From JALONH01 sp046329235 (GTDB taxonomy: Bacteria; Bacteroidota; Bacteroidia; Cytophagales; Cytophagaceae): DNA of 64,000 bases. A program made the position numbers and the translations under genes. The stretch lies in assembly GCA_046329235.1 (NCBI GenBank), contig JAXLVA010000001.1, positions 1,860,001 through 1,924,000 of the forward strand, written 5' to 3'. The notes under the pieces are model-generated. The model had not been told where the DNA came from. It ran no database searches and saw nothing but the letters and a program-made list of their open reading frames with translations. Of the stretch, positions 27,401-34,234 are shown in pieces. Numbering within the stretch: the stretch's first letter is position 1; every line of letters starts with the position of its first letter.

Positions 27401-27796
27401 ACCTGTTGGCATTGTTACTCGAGAAGTCAACGTAAGTGTATTTCCATTTTCAGTCACGTTTACAGTTAATACACCACCACTATAAGTAGCCGTCACATTC
27501 GATGGTTTAGGAGGTTTCACTCCTATTTCATATCGTTCTATCTCCTGTTTAATTTCGTTTCTTCTACATTTCCAATCACTAAAACAGTTCACTCTTCCTG
27601 AACCATTTGACCATGCAAATGGATCGGGTAACAAGCTATAACTTTGTAATTGACTGACAGCAGGTAAAGGCGGTGCAACACAGGACGAACCTGTATTTTC
27701 AACATCGTATACCAATGGTACTTGAGCTATGGAGCCAAAAACCACTCCTAAAGACAATAAAAATCCGATACACCATTTTGTAAAATGTGTTTTCAT
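23441..27796 (-). CDS. Secreted glucuronoyl esterase (CE15) with CBM9, Ig-like repeats and T9SS domain
   Basis: About 1451 residues from the Met at 27796 (MKTHFTKWCIG); a further Met lies 12 bases upstream, and residue numbers below count from that one. Order: signal ending SIAQ; CE15 esterase about 60-410 with nucleophile Ser 232 in TGCSYAGK, Glu 255 in AQESGGGG (the 23-residue Ser-Glu spacing of the family) and a His at 359 or 361 in GGHNHC; Ig-like domain about 425-510; CBM9 about 514-710, beginning PPVIDGTVDALW; a divergent Ig repeat; four TFCQGGSV repeats of about 79 residues (791-1105); further Ig-like domains; type A T9SS domain about 1383-1455 (YYPNPYREVITI). CE15 cleaves esters joining 4-O-methylglucuronoyl xylan to lignin alcohols. 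The family call is strong; the substrate is inferred. Confidence 0.9.
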   Translation of the reverse strand: MKTHFTKWCIGFLLSLGVVFGSIAQVPLVYDVENTGSSCVAPPLPAVSQLQSYSLLPDPFAWSNGSGRVNCFSDWKCRRNEIKQEIERYEIGVKPPKPSNVTATYSGGVLTVNVTENGNTLTLTSRVTMPTGTGPFPVVIGMNAPTGQLPANLFNGVIQIPFNHDQVAKYTQGDRDPSYPFFKLYPNLVNNGYYSAWAWGVSRLIDGIEIVRTQLNADTKRIAVTGCSYAGKMALFAGAFDERVALTIAQESGGGGVNSWRVSETIGNVEKIDNTNYAWFMQSMKTNFQGQVGKLPHDHHELMAMIAPRALLVLGNPPFEWLGDESGYVSCRAAQEVWKTMGVSDRFGFSFRGGHNHCSLPTESNPEVTAFVDKFLRNSTTANTNIQVHSFNSTDYTRWKDAWDNYTFSNCNPNTPTITFTTPTATGNYFSGADLPITVSVTDADNNVVKVEYFNGNTKIGESTTSPYSFTWLNIPSGSVTLRAVVTDASNNTSSASIVINIKDPPFNIYKVTTPPVIDGTVDALWNNASIPTISASKLIVGTVSNAADLSGTAKIVWDNTYVYVLAQVIDDTRINDSQNSYEDDAVEFYFDIGNDKATAYAANDVQYTFGWNDGTVVGSLPSGRSVTGITYSVVNTTNGYIVEGRIPWSTLQGTPAVGQYHGIEFMINDDDDGTGRDAKRSWSSATDDAWQNPSLFGTGILMDVIACTPPTTPTITGASSMCSGSTITLTTISTSNLQWYNGATQISGATGTTLSVTTAGDYTVVATGSDGCTATSAIKAVTVNALPTATITASGATTFCQGGSVTLNANTGTGLTYQWKNGTTAVGASSSSLAIYLSSGSYTVEVTNVNNCIAVSSPVVVTVNPAPTATISTTTPTTFCQGGSVVLTANSGTGLTYQWRNGTSNIASATSATYTANSSGNYNVIVNSGNCSATSTSTTVTVNTLPTATVTAGGATTFCQGGSVVLSANTGTGLTYQWRNGTTNIATATSATYTANSSGNYNVIVTSGNCSATSTSTTVTVNTLPTATVTTTTPTTFCQGGSVVLSANTGTGLTYQWRNGTSNIASATGASYTATTVGSYNVIVSSGNCSATSTSTTVTVSAPITVSITPSGIQTLLPSQPITLTASTSATGVTYTWYNGTSVVGSNASTLSVTTAGNYSVQITNGSCQATSNTVSVVNANAPLVSMISPTNNGTAVAPATIILEAQATDSDGSITKVEFYQNNVKVGEGTGTTSYQYTLTNVAQGSYTFYAVATDNSGLQTTSASVNFTVGANQSPTVNTFTATYNQPTPGSSSTGSIDINVNAQDPEGGALTVEIYDGTTLLTTLTSAPYTYTYNNPSVGTHDIVVKVKDSEGNTVTQTQSVTVIPASTPTRSANSLQVTYYPNPYREVITIEGEGSMDYIVQDMRGHEVERGTINTIGQVGANLPAAQYIVILQNQDKRSVIKIEKQ
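24490..25440 (-). repeat. Ig-like repeat array in the CE15 protein (4 canonical units)
   Basis: Four tandem units of about 237-240 bases encode Ig-like domains, each with TTFCQGGSV, ANTGTGLTYQW (ANSGTGLTYQW in one) and a second Cys about 50 residues on. The unit nearest the catalytic part is a distinct type (YQWKNGTTAVGA, AIYLSSGSYTVEV). The other three are the YQWRNGT type. They probably act as a Thr-rich spacer on the cell surface. Confidence 0.9.
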
Positions 27797-27821
27797 AAGA
27801 ATAAACATTAAATGAATTTTG

Positions 27822-27853
27822 AAAAAAGGTAGACAGGACCCCTCCTGTCTACC
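27822..27853 (-). terminator. Terminator between the xylanase and CE15 genes (copy B)
   Basis: Same hairpin as at 23371-23396: GGTAGACAGGA (27828-27838), 4-base loop, TCCTGTCTACC (27843-27853), with a T-run on the minus strand. Only about 25-30 bases separate it from the CE15 start codon, so it may act as a partial terminator that sets the ratio of the two enzymes. Confidence 0.85.
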
Positions 27854-28947
27854 GTGAATAAGTAGTTACCTTCTACTTACTCTGCTCAACTTGATCTTTA
27901 TTGCTTTTCGATCTTGATAACACTGCGTTTATCTTGATTCTGTAAAATGACGATGTACTGTGCTGCCGGTAGATTCGCTCCCACTTGTCCGATGGAGTTA
28001 ATGGTTCCTCTCTCTACTTCATGGCCTCTCATATCTTGAACAATGTAATCCATACTTCCTTCTCCTTCGATGGTGATTACTTCTCTATACGGATTCGGAT
28101 AATAGGTCACTTGTAACGAGTTCGCTGATCGTGTTGGGGTCGATGCCGGTATTACAGTTACACTTTGTGTTTGTGTTACTGTGTTGCCTTCCGAGTCTTT
28201 CACTTTTACTACTATATCATGTGTTCCTACACTTGGATTATTATAGGTGTAAGTATAAGGAGCATTGGTTAGTGTAGTAAGTAGCGTAGTACCATCATAG
28301 ATTTCTACCGTTAAAGCTCCACCTTCCGGATCTTGAGCATTTACAGCGATATCGATACTACCAGTGGAAGAACTTCCAGGTGTCGGTTGGTTATAGGTAG
28401 CCGTGAAGGTGTTTACTATTGGTGATTGATTTACTCCTACTGTGAAGTTTACACTTGCTGAAGTGGTTTGTAATCCACTGTTATCGGTGGCTACTGCATA
28501 GAAGGTATAAGCACCTTGAGCTACGTTAGTTAAAGTATATTGGTAAGAAGTAGTTCCAGTGCCTTCACCTACTTTGACGTTATTTTGATAGAATTCTACT
28601 TTAGTAATGGAACCATCGGAGTCAGTTGCTTGAGCTTCTAGGAGTATGTTAGCAGGTGCTACGGCAGTACCATTGTTGGTTGGTGATATCATACTAACCA
28701 GTGGAGCATTGGCATTTACTACACTCACGGTATTAGAAGTAGCCTGACAAGAACCATTGGTAATTTGAACACTGTAGTTACCTGCGGTAGTAACAGAAAG
28801 AGTAGCCGAGTTGCTTCCTACCACCGATGTTCCATTGTACCAGGTATAGGTAACACCGGTAGCAGAAGTAGTCGCTGTTAAGGTAATAGGTTGTGATGGA
28901 ATTAAGGTTTGTATACCATTAGGAGTAACCGATACACTTATCGGAGC
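27822..28947. repeat. Long direct repeat, copy B (3' end of the xylanase gene plus terminator)
   Basis: Partner of 23365-24490 with the same order of elements and no net length difference. It ends 26 bases upstream of the CE15 start codon on the minus strand, so the block lies between the two enzyme genes. Confidence 0.9.
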
Positions 28948-31900
28948 ATTCACTGTTACCGTTGTACTAGTCGATGTAGCTGAACAGTTGCCGGAGCTAA
29001 CAATAACATTATAGTTCCCTGAAGAATTAGCTGTATAGGTAGCACCAGTTGCTGAAGCAATGTTCGAGGTTCCATTTCTCCACTGATACGTTAAACCTGT
29101 TCCGGTGTTGGCACTTAGCACCACACTTCCGCCTTGACAGAAAGTGGTAGCACCACCCGCGGTTATGGTTGCCGTCGGTAGAGCATTAACCGTTACCGTT
29201 GTATTAGTTGATGTCGCTGAACAGTTACCTGAGCTAACCACTACATTATATGAACCTGCAGTAGTTGCTGTATAAGTCGCACCAGTTGCAGAAGCGATGT
29301 TCGAGGTACCGTTTCTCCACTGATAAGTTAAACTAGTACCTGTGTTCGCACTTAGCACCACACTTCCACCTTGGCAGAAGGTGGTAGCACCACCCGCGGT
29401 TATGGTTGCCGTCGGTAGAGCATTAACCGTTACCGTTGTACTAGTCGATGTAGCTGAACAGTTACCTGAGCTAACCACTACATTATATGAACCAGCAGTA
29501 GTAGCGGTATAACTTGAACCTGTTGCTGAGGCAATGTTCGAAGTTCCGTTTCTCCATTGATACGTTAAGCCTGTTCCGGTGTTAGCACTAAGCACCACAC
29601 TTCCACCTTGACAAAAAGTCGTTGAAGTAGTAGTTGTTACCGTTGCTGTAGGTAAAGCATTAACAGTTACTGTTGTATTAGTCGATGTAGTTGAACAGTT
29701 TGACGCATTCGTTACAATCACATTATAAGTACCTGCTGTTGTTGCTGTATAAGTTGCACCTGTCGCAGTTGCTATGTTAGTTGTTCCGCTTCTCCACTGA
29801 TAAGTTAAACCTGTTCCGGTGTTCGCACTCAGTACCACACTTCCACCTTGACAGAAGGTCGTTGGAGTAGTCGTTGTAATTGTTGCTGTTGGAAGAGCGT
29901 TTACCGTCACCGTTGTATTTGTGGATGTAGCTGAACAGTTGCCGGAGCTAACAATCACATTATAATCTCCTGCTGTCGTTGCAGTATAAGTAGAAGCAGT
30001 TGCAGTTGCGATGTTCGTTGTACCGTTTCTCCACTGATAAGTCAAACCTGTTCCGGTGTTAGCACTTAGCACCACACTTTCACCTTGACAGAAAGTGGTA
30101 GCACTACCTGCTGTTACCGTTGCTGTTGGAAGAGCGTTTACCGTCACCGTTGTATTAGTTGATGTAGCAGAACAGTTTGAAGCATTCGTTACAATTACAT
30201 TGTAAGAACCTGCAGCATTAGCTGTGTAAGAAGAACCTGTTGCAGTTGCAATATTCGTTGTTCCATTTCTCCATTGATACGTTAAGCCTGTTCCGGTATT
30301 TGCACTTAGCACCACACTTCCACCTTGACAGAAAGTCGTTGGGGTTGTTGTTGTAATCGTAGCAGTTGGTAATGGATTCACCGTTACCGTTGTATTAGTA
30401 GAAGTAGCTGAACATGTAGATGCATTGGTCACCACAACATTATAATCACCTGAAGCATTAGCTGTATAAGTAGTAGCTGTAGCAGTCGCAATGTTCGTTG
30501 TACCATTTCTCCATTGATACGTTAAGCCTGTTCCTGTATTAGCACTCAGCACTACACTTCCACCTTGACAGAAAGTGGTTGGTGTGGTCGTTGTAATTGT
30601 TGCCGTTGGAGGTGTATTTACCGTTACCACCACTGGTGTAGATACTGCCATACAGTTACTTGCGTTGGTCACTTCTACCGTATAACTACCCGATGATAAA
30701 TAGATAGCTAAGGAGGAAGAACCTGCTCCTACGGCTGTTGTTCCATTCTTCCACTGATAGGTTAAACCTGTTCCAGTATTAGCATTTAAAGTTACACTAC
30801 CACCTTGACAGAATGTGGTTGCACCACTAGCAGTAATTGTTGCCGTTGGTAATGGATTAACCGTTACTGTAGTACTTGTAGAAGTAGTAGAACAATTGGT
30901 AGCATTTGATACTATTACATTATAAGCTCCTGCAGTAGTTGCTGTATATGAAGAACCCGTTGCCGAAGTAATATTGGTAGTTCCATTTCTCCATTGATAG
31001 GTCAAACCTGTACCGGTATTTGCACTTAGCACCACACTACCGCCCTGACAGAAAGTAGTCGGAGTAGTGGTTGTGATCGTTGCTGTAGGTGGAGTACAAG
31101 GTGCTGCTTCTTTGAAAACAACATTATCAATGGTAACACAAGTAGTACTATTTCCTAAATAAAACTTCAACTTAGCAGTAGCATCCGTAACTGTTGGTGA
31201 AAATGTATATGTAAAGGTTTGATTAACGGTAGTTAAGTTTTGAGTTTGTCCAAAATAGCTTGTCCAAGGATCACCTTCCATTTGAATCGCAACTTCCATG
31301 GTGCGAGCCGCATCAGCTTTTGCCATAAATGAAACCTCATATTGTTTACCGGCTTCAAATGGAGCGTTTTGTCTTACTTGAACATGCCAAGTTGCTGTAC
31401 CTGCATTAGTAGCACAAACTCTTAGAGCGTTTGTTCCCGACATATTTGCATTGGTAACAACGGTCATGGTACCATTAGCACCACTATTATTTTGTATATC
31501 CCAGCTCTGTGTACCTAAGTCAAATTCTCCGTTATTCAATAAATTAGAACCTGGAGGTAATGATACAGTCACTGTTATTGAAGCTCTTGAACCTTCGCAA
31601 CCGTTAAGCGTTTGTGATACATAATAGATAGTAGAACCAACCGCAGCCGTACTCGGAGTTGGAGCGGTAGTACTACCGGTTCCTCCGCTAGCAGCTGTAT
31701 ACCATAATAAAGCAGTTCCTGTTGCGGTAAGTGGGGATGCGGTTGCACCCATCGCATAATTAACAGTAGATGTAACTGTTGGTGCAGGCGTTAAACAATT
31801 ATTACACGGTGCTGTTGGCTCTTTCGTTGCATAAGGATAACCTACATTCGTCTGTTGCGACATATATTGTTTCAACCACTGCATAGCAGGACTTTCTGTC

Positions 31901-33957
31901 GGATTATTATTACCGGAAGAAACTAATCCGGTGTTAGCAATCCAAGTTGTACCTTCAATGTACCCCCATAATGATATACCACCTACGGAAGGGTGATTCC
32001 AATAAACAGGAAACAATGTTTGATATCTTGTATTCTGTTCTGCATCTGTACCAGAAAGATCAAGTTCCGTAACATAGGTAGGCACACCTGAGTTATCCAT
32101 CGTATTCAATGCATTTGTCATTTGTGATGCCGACAATGTATTGATGTTGAATTCGTGTGCTTGTGTACCAAAGCCATCTATTAAGTTACGATCACGTAAT
32201 ACTTTAATTACATTTAATTGTTCATTAATAGCTGATATATCATTTTCTAATCCATAGTCATTCAATACTAATTTAGCATTAGGGAAATATTGACGTGCTT
32301 TCGTAAATAACCATATTATCCAATCATAACCGGTAGTACCTCCTCCACCAAGCCCTGTTTTAAAGGCTTGTGTAGCCGGAGCATGAGTTCTCAATTGCTC
32401 ATTCAACACATCAATTTGATCTATATAGTTACCATAGCGTTGTGCAACAGCAGCCATATACTCTTCTATTTCTGCCTGAAATTCTGCAGGTGAAAGTACT
32501 AGTTGATTAGATGAGTTAATTGCCCAGTTTGGAAACTGACTACCCCATGCGATGGCATGGTATCTGTACATTAGATTATTATTCTTTGCAAAATTGTAAC
32601 TGATATCAGCTGCATTCCAATTAAAATTATCTCGAGTTGATTCAATCACTCCCCATTTATTGTTATTCTCAGCAGTAACACCATTCCAATAAGTCATGTA
32701 GTTTTGAGGCACACTTCCAGCTACGATGTTAGCTAAATACTTGCCTTTATTCGCACTCATACCTCTACTTGTTACTGCTGCAGTACCAACATTTACTAGT
32801 ACACCTGCCGAAGCACTAACATTACCACTGTTATCAACAGCTCTCGCTTTTAATATATGAGTACCTACAGTAAGACAATTCAAATTGAACGTATAAGTCC
32901 CATTCGTTGCAGCTGTTGATTCTGTTAAATAAGTATCTCCATCAAACAATTCCACACGCGTTACGGTACCATTTCCGGTTGTACCACCTATATCCAAAGA
33001 ATATACATTAACTGTTACGGCTTTACCATCTTGAAAATAAGAGTTAGCGTGCGGTGCGGTTATAACACAAGATGCAGGTGAACCAGTGAAAGTTGTTGAC
33101 ACAGGTGTTCCACCTGCCCCCGTAGGTGTAGTAGGAGTTGTACTTACTAGCGTTAACATTTTTTGTGCATAGCGCTCTCCTAATGTTCTATAACCGGCAG
33201 ATGAAAAGTGATATTGATCCATTCCGGTTAAACCACTCGCTGAAATCACATAAGAATTTGGAATTACACTTGGTACGGTAGCAATTACAGGATTGTGTGC
33301 TGCACATTGACCTCCTTGATTCGCATACAACATCTCGCCTAATAAAAACGGTGTTTGAGAAGCTGTCAAACCTAAATCAGCAATCAAGTTATCATACACC
33401 CCTTTTACTTTTGCAGGCCAAGTTGTTTGACCTGTATTGGTTTCACCTTGGTGCATTAATATTCCTTTAATCACTCCATCCTTTTGAGCCAACTTAGCAA
33501 CTTCTAACAACCAAGCATATGCACTTCCATTATATTTAGCAGGTATAACATTATAGGTATCATATCCGGCATAACCGGTTTTACCAAATAATGCAATATC
33601 ACATCCGGCAATCGACACATTAACAACACCAATTTTTATATTGGAAGGTGTGTTAGCAACCATCGTTCTACCGAAATAATCAGCCGGACCAAGTTTAGTA
33701 TAACATCTTACCAAAGGTGGTACTGCGGTATACCATTTCCCATACTGACGACTTAAATTGGAACAGTCCATAGATTCCATAATTTGAAAACGACTGTTCA
33801 CTGTTTGATCTTGGGCTTCTATATTACCTTGCCCTTCCATATTTGACTGTCCAAAACACAGGTAAATATGAAAATTGGGGTCTTGAGCCTTACTTATGAG
33901 CGAACTCATCAGTAATACAACCAGATAAAGTAAAAATTTGACGGTTTTCATAATCAC
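27898..33957 (-). CDS. Secreted multidomain xylanase: CE6/SASA esterase, GH10, CBM4/22-like, Ig repeats, T9SS domain
   Basis: 2019 residues. Signal ending SKAQ. Esterase of the CE6 / sialate O-acetylesterase fold about 26-270, with Ser 38 in GQSNMEG, MHQGETN and an Asp/His pair in MDQYHFSSAGY. Ig-like linker about 275-395. GH10 endo-1,4-beta-xylanase about 397-705 with acid/base Glu 520 in IDVLNEQ and nucleophile Glu 631 in YVTELDLSG. An Ig-like stretch, then a CBM4/CBM22-type domain about 804-950 (NLLNNGEFDLGTQSWDIQ). Nine canonical Ig-like repeats about 955-1670, a degenerate one, two other Ig-like domains and a type A T9SS domain about 1945-2019. The protein would deacetylate and cut xylan at the cell surface or outside the cell. 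It lies downstream of the propeller regulator on the same strand. Confidence 0.92.
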   Translation of the reverse strand: MIMKTVKFLLYLVVLLMSSLISKAQDPNFHIYLCFGQSNMEGQGNIEAQDQTVNSRFQIMESMDCSNLSRQYGKWYTAVPPLVRCYTKLGPADYFGRTMVANTPSNIKIGVVNVSIAGCDIALFGKTGYAGYDTYNVIPAKYNGSAYAWLLEVAKLAQKDGVIKGILMHQGETNTGQTTWPAKVKGVYDNLIADLGLTASQTPFLLGEMLYANQGGQCAAHNPVIATVPSVIPNSYVISASGLTGMDQYHFSSAGYRTLGERYAQKMLTLVSTTPTTPTGAGGTPVSTTFTGSPASCVITAPHANSYFQDGKAVTVNVYSLDIGGTTGNGTVTRVELFDGDTYLTESTAATNGTYTFNLNCLTVGTHILKARAVDNSGNVSASAGVLVNVGTAAVTSRGMSANKGKYLANIVAGSVPQNYMTYWNGVTAENNNKWGVIESTRDNFNWNAADISYNFAKNNNLMYRYHAIAWGSQFPNWAINSSNQLVLSPAEFQAEIEEYMAAVAQRYGNYIDQIDVLNEQLRTHAPATQAFKTGLGGGGTTGYDWIIWLFTKARQYFPNAKLVLNDYGLENDISAINEQLNVIKVLRDRNLIDGFGTQAHEFNINTLSASQMTNALNTMDNSGVPTYVTELDLSGTDAEQNTRYQTLFPVYWNHPSVGGISLWGYIEGTTWIANTGLVSSGNNNPTESPAMQWLKQYMSQQTNVGYPYATKEPTAPCNNCLTPAPTVTSTVNYAMGATASPLTATGTALLWYTAASGGTGSTTAPTPSTAAVGSTIYYVSQTLNGCEGSRASITVTVSLPPGSNLLNNGEFDLGTQSWDIQNNSGANGTMTVVTNANMSGTNALRVCATNAGTATWHVQVRQNAPFEAGKQYEVSFMAKADAARTMEVAIQMEGDPWTSYFGQTQNLTTVNQTFTYTFSPTVTDATAKLKFYLGNSTTCVTIDNVVFKEAAPCTPPTATITTTTPTTFCQGGSVVLSANTGTGLTYQWRNGTTNITSATGSSYTATTAGAYNVIVSNATNCSTTSTSTTVTVNPLPTATITASGATTFCQGGSVTLNANTGTGLTYQWKNGTTAVGAGSSSLAIYLSSGSYTVEVTNASNCMAVSTPVVVTVNTPPTATITTTTPTTFCQGGSVVLSANTGTGLTYQWRNGTTNIATATATTYTANASGDYNVVVTNASTCSATSTNTTVTVNPLPTATITTTTPTTFCQGGSVVLSANTGTGLTYQWRNGTTNIATATGSSYTANAAGSYNVIVTNASNCSATSTNTTVTVNALPTATVTAGSATTFCQGESVVLSANTGTGLTYQWRNGTTNIATATASTYTATTAGDYNVIVSSGNCSATSTNTTVTVNALPTATITTTTPTTFCQGGSVVLSANTGTGLTYQWRSGTTNIATATGATYTATTAGTYNVIVTNASNCSTTSTNTTVTVNALPTATVTTTTSTTFCQGGSVVLSANTGTGLTYQWRNGTSNIASATGSSYTATTAGSYNVVVSSGNCSATSTSTTVTVNALPTATITAGGATTFCQGGSVVLSANTGTSLTYQWRNGTSNIASATGATYTATTAGSYNVVVSSGNCSATSTNTTVTVNALPTATITAGGATTFCQGGSVVLSANTGTGLTYQWRNGTSNIASATGATYTANSSGNYNVIVSSGNCSATSTSTTVTVNAPISVSVTPNGIQTLIPSQPITLTATTSATGVTYTWYNGTSVVGSNSATLSVTTAGNYSVQITNGSCQATSNTVSVVNANAPLVSMISPTNNGTAVAPANILLEAQATDSDGSITKVEFYQNNVKVGEGTGTTSYQYTLTNVAQGAYTFYAVATDNSGLQTTSASVNFTVGVNQSPIVNTFTATYNQPTPGSSSTGSIDIAVNAQDPEGGALTVEIYDGTTLLTTLTNAPYTYTYNNPSVGTHDIVVKVKDSEGNTVTQTQSVTVIPASTPTRSANSLQVTYYPNPYREVITIEGEGSMDYIVQDMRGHEVERGTINSIGQVGANLPAAQYIVILQNQDKRSVIKIEKQ
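28945..31100 (-). repeat. Ig-like repeat array in the xylanase protein (9 canonical units)
   Basis: Nine tandem units of about 230-240 bases, recognisable by the CQGGS codons at roughly 29140, 29370, 29605, 29845, 30080, 30320, 30560, 30800 and 31040. The second unit from the catalytic side is the same distinct YQWKNGTTAVGA / AIYLSSGSYTVEV type that begins the CE15 array. The rest are YQWRNGT or YQWRSGT units. One unit (at 30080) reads CQGES. Confidence 0.92.
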
Positions 33958-34100
33958 AAAATAGTTAGTAGTAGTTAGTAGAGTGCTTTGTTAATTTTAA
34001 CAACCTTATTTTTTAACTAATTGTACTATTTTTATAAATAAACCAAGATTGTTATAAATATATACCAATTTGATATTCATATAATACAATTAACATACTA

Positions 34101-34108
34101 CAAATGTA
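34101..34108 (-). promoter_or_regulatory. Candidate -7 promoter box upstream of the xylanase gene
   Basis: TACATTTG on the minus strand (plus-strand CAAATGTA) fits TAnnTTTG in the 277-base gap between regulator and xylanase. The transcript would start about 140 bases before the ATG. No clear -33 element is seen at the normal distance, as might be expected for an activator-dependent promoter. Confidence 0.4.
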
Positions 34109-34234
34109 GGTAGTAAATGGTCATCACATCGTGTACTATTTTTCAAATTTCTTTAACTATTGTACAGGGGAGATAAAATTAAAATCTGATTTACAACCAG
34201 TTATTAAAAATGTGGATTTCTAACAGGTTTTTAC

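Noticed and set aside
23365..27853. Duplicated hairpins as ends of a mobile element
   Set aside because: The copies are direct repeats that include coding sequence of each gene and serve as terminators; no transposase or target-site duplication is seen.
28945..31100. Regular repeats as a CRISPR array
   Set aside because: Units are about 237 bases, imperfect and in frame with a coding sequence, with no short repeat/unique spacer structure.
23441..33957. Horizontal transfer of the xylan locus
   Set aside because: The Thr/Ser/Ala-rich repeats skew composition, and without other markers (tRNA junction, integrase, repeats at the borders) the evidence is not sufficient.
33958..34234. AT-rich gap as a replication origin
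   Set aside because: Only 277 bases, no DnaA-box cluster visible, and it is well explained as the xylanase promoter region.
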